NCBI RefSeq assembly: GCF_002741055.1
Contig: NZ_CP016809.1
Span: 5,248,501 to 5,312,500 of the forward strand
Direction: 5' to 3'
Length of the DNA stretch: 64,000 nt
From: Paenibacillus ihbetae
GTDB lineage: Bacteria > Bacillota > Bacilli > Paenibacillales > Paenibacillaceae
In this document: piece by piece, positions 62,048 through 64,000 of the stretch
Layout of the letters: each line of letters opens with the position of its first letter
How positions within the stretch are numbered: position 1 is the stretch's first letter
Program-made: the position numbers and the translations under genes
Notes under the pieces: model-generated
Seen by the model: only the letters and a program-made list of their open reading frames with translations
Database searches by the model: none
Told to the model about the DNA's origin: nothing

Positions 62048-62494
62048 GTGACAAACAACGGGAGTGTGGTGGTGGTCAGCGTATCCATCGTGCACGGAGA
62101 CCGGGTGCTTCTCATTCAAGAGAATAAACCTTTGGTAAGGAATAAATGGAGCTTTCCGGGCGGCAGAATCGAGAAGGGAGAGTCGATTCAAGCGGCTGCC
62201 GTCCGGGAAGTCAAGGAAGAGACAGGATATGATGTCCGGCTGACGGGAACCGTATATGAATTTATTAGCAGCTTGAACAGTCATGTCACCCTGTTTCACT
62301 TTGTCGGGGAGATGGCAGGGGGTTCCCTTCGGCCTGCTCCGGATGAAATCAAGGATTGCTGTTGGGCGCTGGTGCAGGACCTGACAAGTGGAGACATCGA
62401 TTATCGGGACGCGGGGGTTATGCGGCAGATTTCCGACAACCTGCTGTCTGGTAATATTTTGCCGTTAACGGTGTTTCATCCGTCGTTATGTTGA
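62048..62494 (+). CDS. NUDIX hydrolase
   Basis: 148 residues from GTG 62048 (TAGGAGG immediately upstream). The NUDIX box is intact: GGRIEKGESIQAAAVREVKE followed by ETGYDV. The N-terminus VVVVSVSIVHGDRVLLIQEN and the central FHFVGEMAGGSL are typical of ADP-ribose-pyrophosphatase-like or MutT-like NUDIX proteins. The substrate is not predictable. Confidence 0.85.
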   Translation: MTNNGSVVVVSVSIVHGDRVLLIQENKPLVRNKWSFPGGRIEKGESIQAAAVREVKEETGYDVRLTGTVYEFISSLNSHVTLFHFVGEMAGGSLRPAPDEIKDCCWALVQDLTSGDIDYRDAGVMRQISDNLLSGNILPLTVFHPSLC

Positions 62495-62546
62495 GCGTGT
62501 GAACCGAGGGTTAATTACAAACTTGCCAAGAGGAGCTGAACTGACA

Positions 62547-63056
62547 GTGGGAATGTCGGATTATTACAGAGCATTGAGAGAGAAGATTGGGAACCAGCTG
62601 ATTTTTATGCCAAGCGTGGCGGGCATTATCCGGAATGAACAAGGTCATATTTTGTTTGGGCGTAAGCATGGGGAGCCGCATTGGGGCTTAATCGCCGGCT
62701 CGATCGAATTAGGGGAAATGCCGGCAGATGCCATGATCCGAGAGGTGAAGGAAGAGACAGGGCTTGACGTAATCCCTGAACGGATTCTCGGCGTTTATGG
62801 CGGTGAGGAGCGCCGGTATACCTATGGCAATGGGCATCAAGTAGAGTATCTGACCATTGTGTTTGCGTGCAGGGTTATTTCGGGTGAGCTGGATACGGAG
62901 AATGAGGAAATGGTGGAATTGGCGTATTTTCCAGAGAATCAGCTGCCGCCCACCGCGGTTAAGTATCCGAAGGAAATATTCGTAGAGGCTGGCGGGGAGC
63001 AGGCGCATTTCGAGATGAGTACGATGCCGCTAGTCAAAGATAGGAGACGACCGTAA
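62547..63056 (+). CDS. NUDIX hydrolase
   Basis: 169 residues from GTG 62547 (AGGAG 11 bases upstream; GTG 62499 is an alternative without a site). The NUDIX box is complete: GSIELGEMPADAMIREVKEE followed by TGLDV. MSDYYRALREKIGNQLIFMP is the typical start of a Bacillales group with IIRNEQGHILFGRK. It shares the transcript with the preceding NUDIX gene. The stop is followed in the same frame by a long open stretch (see 63057-63176). Confidence 0.85.
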   Translation: MGMSDYYRALREKIGNQLIFMPSVAGIIRNEQGHILFGRKHGEPHWGLIAGSIELGEMPADAMIREVKEETGLDVIPERILGVYGGEERRYTYGNGHQVEYLTIVFACRVISGELDTENEEMVELAYFPENQLPPTAVKYPKEIFVEAGGEQAHFEMSTMPLVKDRRRP

Positions 63057-63176
63057 AATTCGATTCCAGACGGGAAATTCATTGGTGGCATTGCGATAGG
63101 GGTTCGGCTGGAAGCCGTTGAGAAGGTTGGATTGGCTCTGATTAGTGCGCGTGGCGGGGAACCTGCCGACATGTAA
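63057..63176 (+). other. Open stretch in frame after the NUDIX stop
   Basis: Directly after TAA 63054-63056 the same frame stays open for 39 codons: NSIPDGKFIGGIAIGVRLEA, VEKVGLALISARGGEPADM, then TAA 63174-63176. It has no start codon of its own apart from internal GTG/ATG. It could be a remnant of another gene fused by deletion, or chance. It is not an extension by normal translation. Confidence 0.3.
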
Positions 63177-63192
63177 TGGAGGTGAAGAGGTA

Positions 63193-63783
63193 ATGTCATC
63201 AGAATATCAAGTGAGAAGGAATCCGCATGCCCTCGTGCTCGGACTTATCACTATTTTCTACCTGATCGCCTATGGGATCGGGATCCGGCTCATTTACCGC
63301 CTTCAAGCCGAAATGACATTCGGCACGGTACTGTTTGCATCGTTGCCTATCATAACGCTATGGTCAGCGTTGTATATGATAATGCGGGTACCATGGATTA
63401 AACTGCATAAGCAGCATTTGTGGTTTACTGCAAGCATTGGTGTGGTTCTATTATTTTTGTCTTTATATGCTTTAAGTCAGACTCAGTCGAAACATCGATT
63501 TGACTATAACCGATGGGTCGGTTATCCGGAACAGCGCGCACTAATGGTCGATGCGATGTTGAAGGAGCATGATCTGATCGGATTAACGAATTCGGAGATC
63601 ATGAATGTTCTCGGGGCTAACGATAATGCCAAGTGGAGCGTGAATGAAACCGATCAGGCTGTATATAATCTGGGAGCCGGAAAAGAAGATGGCCGAAATG
63701 AGTGGTTGTACATCAACTTTGATGATCATGGGTTCGTGCAAAGCATTGAGATTCTCATGAAACCGCCAATACCAAGAACGTGA
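63193..63783 (+). CDS. Membrane protein with soluble C-terminal domain
   Basis: 196 residues from ATG 63193 (GGAGGTGAAGAGG upstream). Three hydrophobic segments lie near residues 15-35, 43-65 and 75-93. A soluble domain of about 95 residues follows, with LTNSEIMNVLGANDN and EWLYINFDDHGFVQSIEI. The second part resembles SmpA/OmlA-like or DUF-type small beta domains only weakly. Function unknown. Confidence 0.7.
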   Translation: MSSEYQVRRNPHALVLGLITIFYLIAYGIGIRLIYRLQAEMTFGTVLFASLPIITLWSALYMIMRVPWIKLHKQHLWFTASIGVVLLFLSLYALSQTQSKHRFDYNRWVGYPEQRALMVDAMLKEHDLIGLTNSEIMNVLGANDNAKWSVNETDQAVYNLGAGKEDGRNEWLYINFDDHGFVQSIEILMKPPIPRT

Positions 63784-63925
63784 ACCGCTTGGATTTATTG
63801 TGATGATTACTTATTCCATAAACATCTAGACACTACATAACAGGTGAAGAAGGCATTAACTCGTAAAGACACGACATCGGGAGCAGAGAGTCTGTTGAAA
63901 ATCCAAGCTTATAGGGGGACGGGGA

Positions 63926-64000
63926 ATGAAGCGTTATAAAAGCGAGGAAGGCCGCAGGCTTATCCATGAATCCTACGACCGATTGCTAAATGGATGGAAT
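63926..64000 (+). CDS. Alpha/beta hydrolase, 3' end outside window
   Basis: ATG 63926 follows GGGGGACGGGG. Only 25 residues are visible: MKRYKSEEGRRLIHESYDRL and then LNGWN. The YKSEEGRRLIHESYDRLL pattern is the typical start of a Bacillales alpha/beta hydrolase. Nothing can be said about its active site. Confidence 0.55.
   Translation, partial: MKRYKSEEGRRLIHESYDRLLNGWN

Noticed and set aside
1..64000. CRISPR arrays, tRNA, rRNA, insertion sequences, phage genes
   Set aside because: No regular spaced repeats, cloverleaf sequences, transposase-like frames or terminal inverted repeats with target duplications were recognised by eye.

Overview
The window looks like chromosome of a spore-forming Bacillota, most likely Paenibacillus. 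The reasons are two LplB/LplC-type permease pairs with lipoprotein binding proteins, YesM/YesN and membrane AraC regulators, copper-amine-oxidase-like 'stalk' domain exported proteins, a DUF4179 anti-sigma factor, strong AGGAGG-type ribosome sites and extended -10 promoters. I saw no rRNA, tRNA, transposase, phage gene or CRISPR array.

Layout. (1) 0-4.3 kb: an exported-type protein cut by the window edge, then an ECF sigma/anti-sigma pair and a stalk-domain protein. The sigma gene and the stalk gene each have a GAAC-N16/17-CGTC promoter. (2) 4.3-15.4 kb: an AT-richer run of small, mostly single genes for cytoplasmic modification or detoxification enzymes (GNAT, NUDIX, VOC, DinB, HD, PfpI, TrmO-like, a PgsA-like enzyme). 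Several are broken by 1-2 base indels or a nonsense codon. (3) 15.5-39 kb: a GC-richer carbohydrate-use locus. Permease pair 1 is on the minus strand, followed by a membrane AraC regulator, binding protein 1, GH29 fucosidase, a clan GH-A hydrolase, GH3, GH125 alpha-mannosidase, YesM/YesN, binding protein 2, permease pair 2 and a LacI regulator. None of the hydrolases has a signal peptide, so glycan fragments are probably imported and cut inside the cell. Mannose- and fucose-containing glycans fit the enzyme set. (4) 39-48 kb: mixed housekeeping and unknown genes (VOC, lipase, glutamate racemase, KhtT/KhtU-type cation/proton antiporter, GNAT, SDR). (5) 48.4-50.7 kb: a c-di-GMP-I (GEMM) riboswitch with a terminator, in front of a two-gene unit encoding a GTP cyclohydrolase II and a RibD-like protein whose deaminase zinc site has lost a cysteine. 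(6) 51-64 kb: DUF6886-like protein, alpha/beta hydrolase, an OmpR-type two-component system, a lipoprotein gene with a likely response-regulator box and a structured leader, further decayed genes, a secreted endonuclease/phosphatase-LTD protein, a CotS-like kinase, two NUDIX genes and a cut hydrolase.

The most interesting item is the riboswitch-RibA-RibD unit, which has none of the later riboflavin genes. Next come the regulatory wiring of the glycan locus, the ECF promoter pair, and the density of small indels, which means either gene decay or sequence error.
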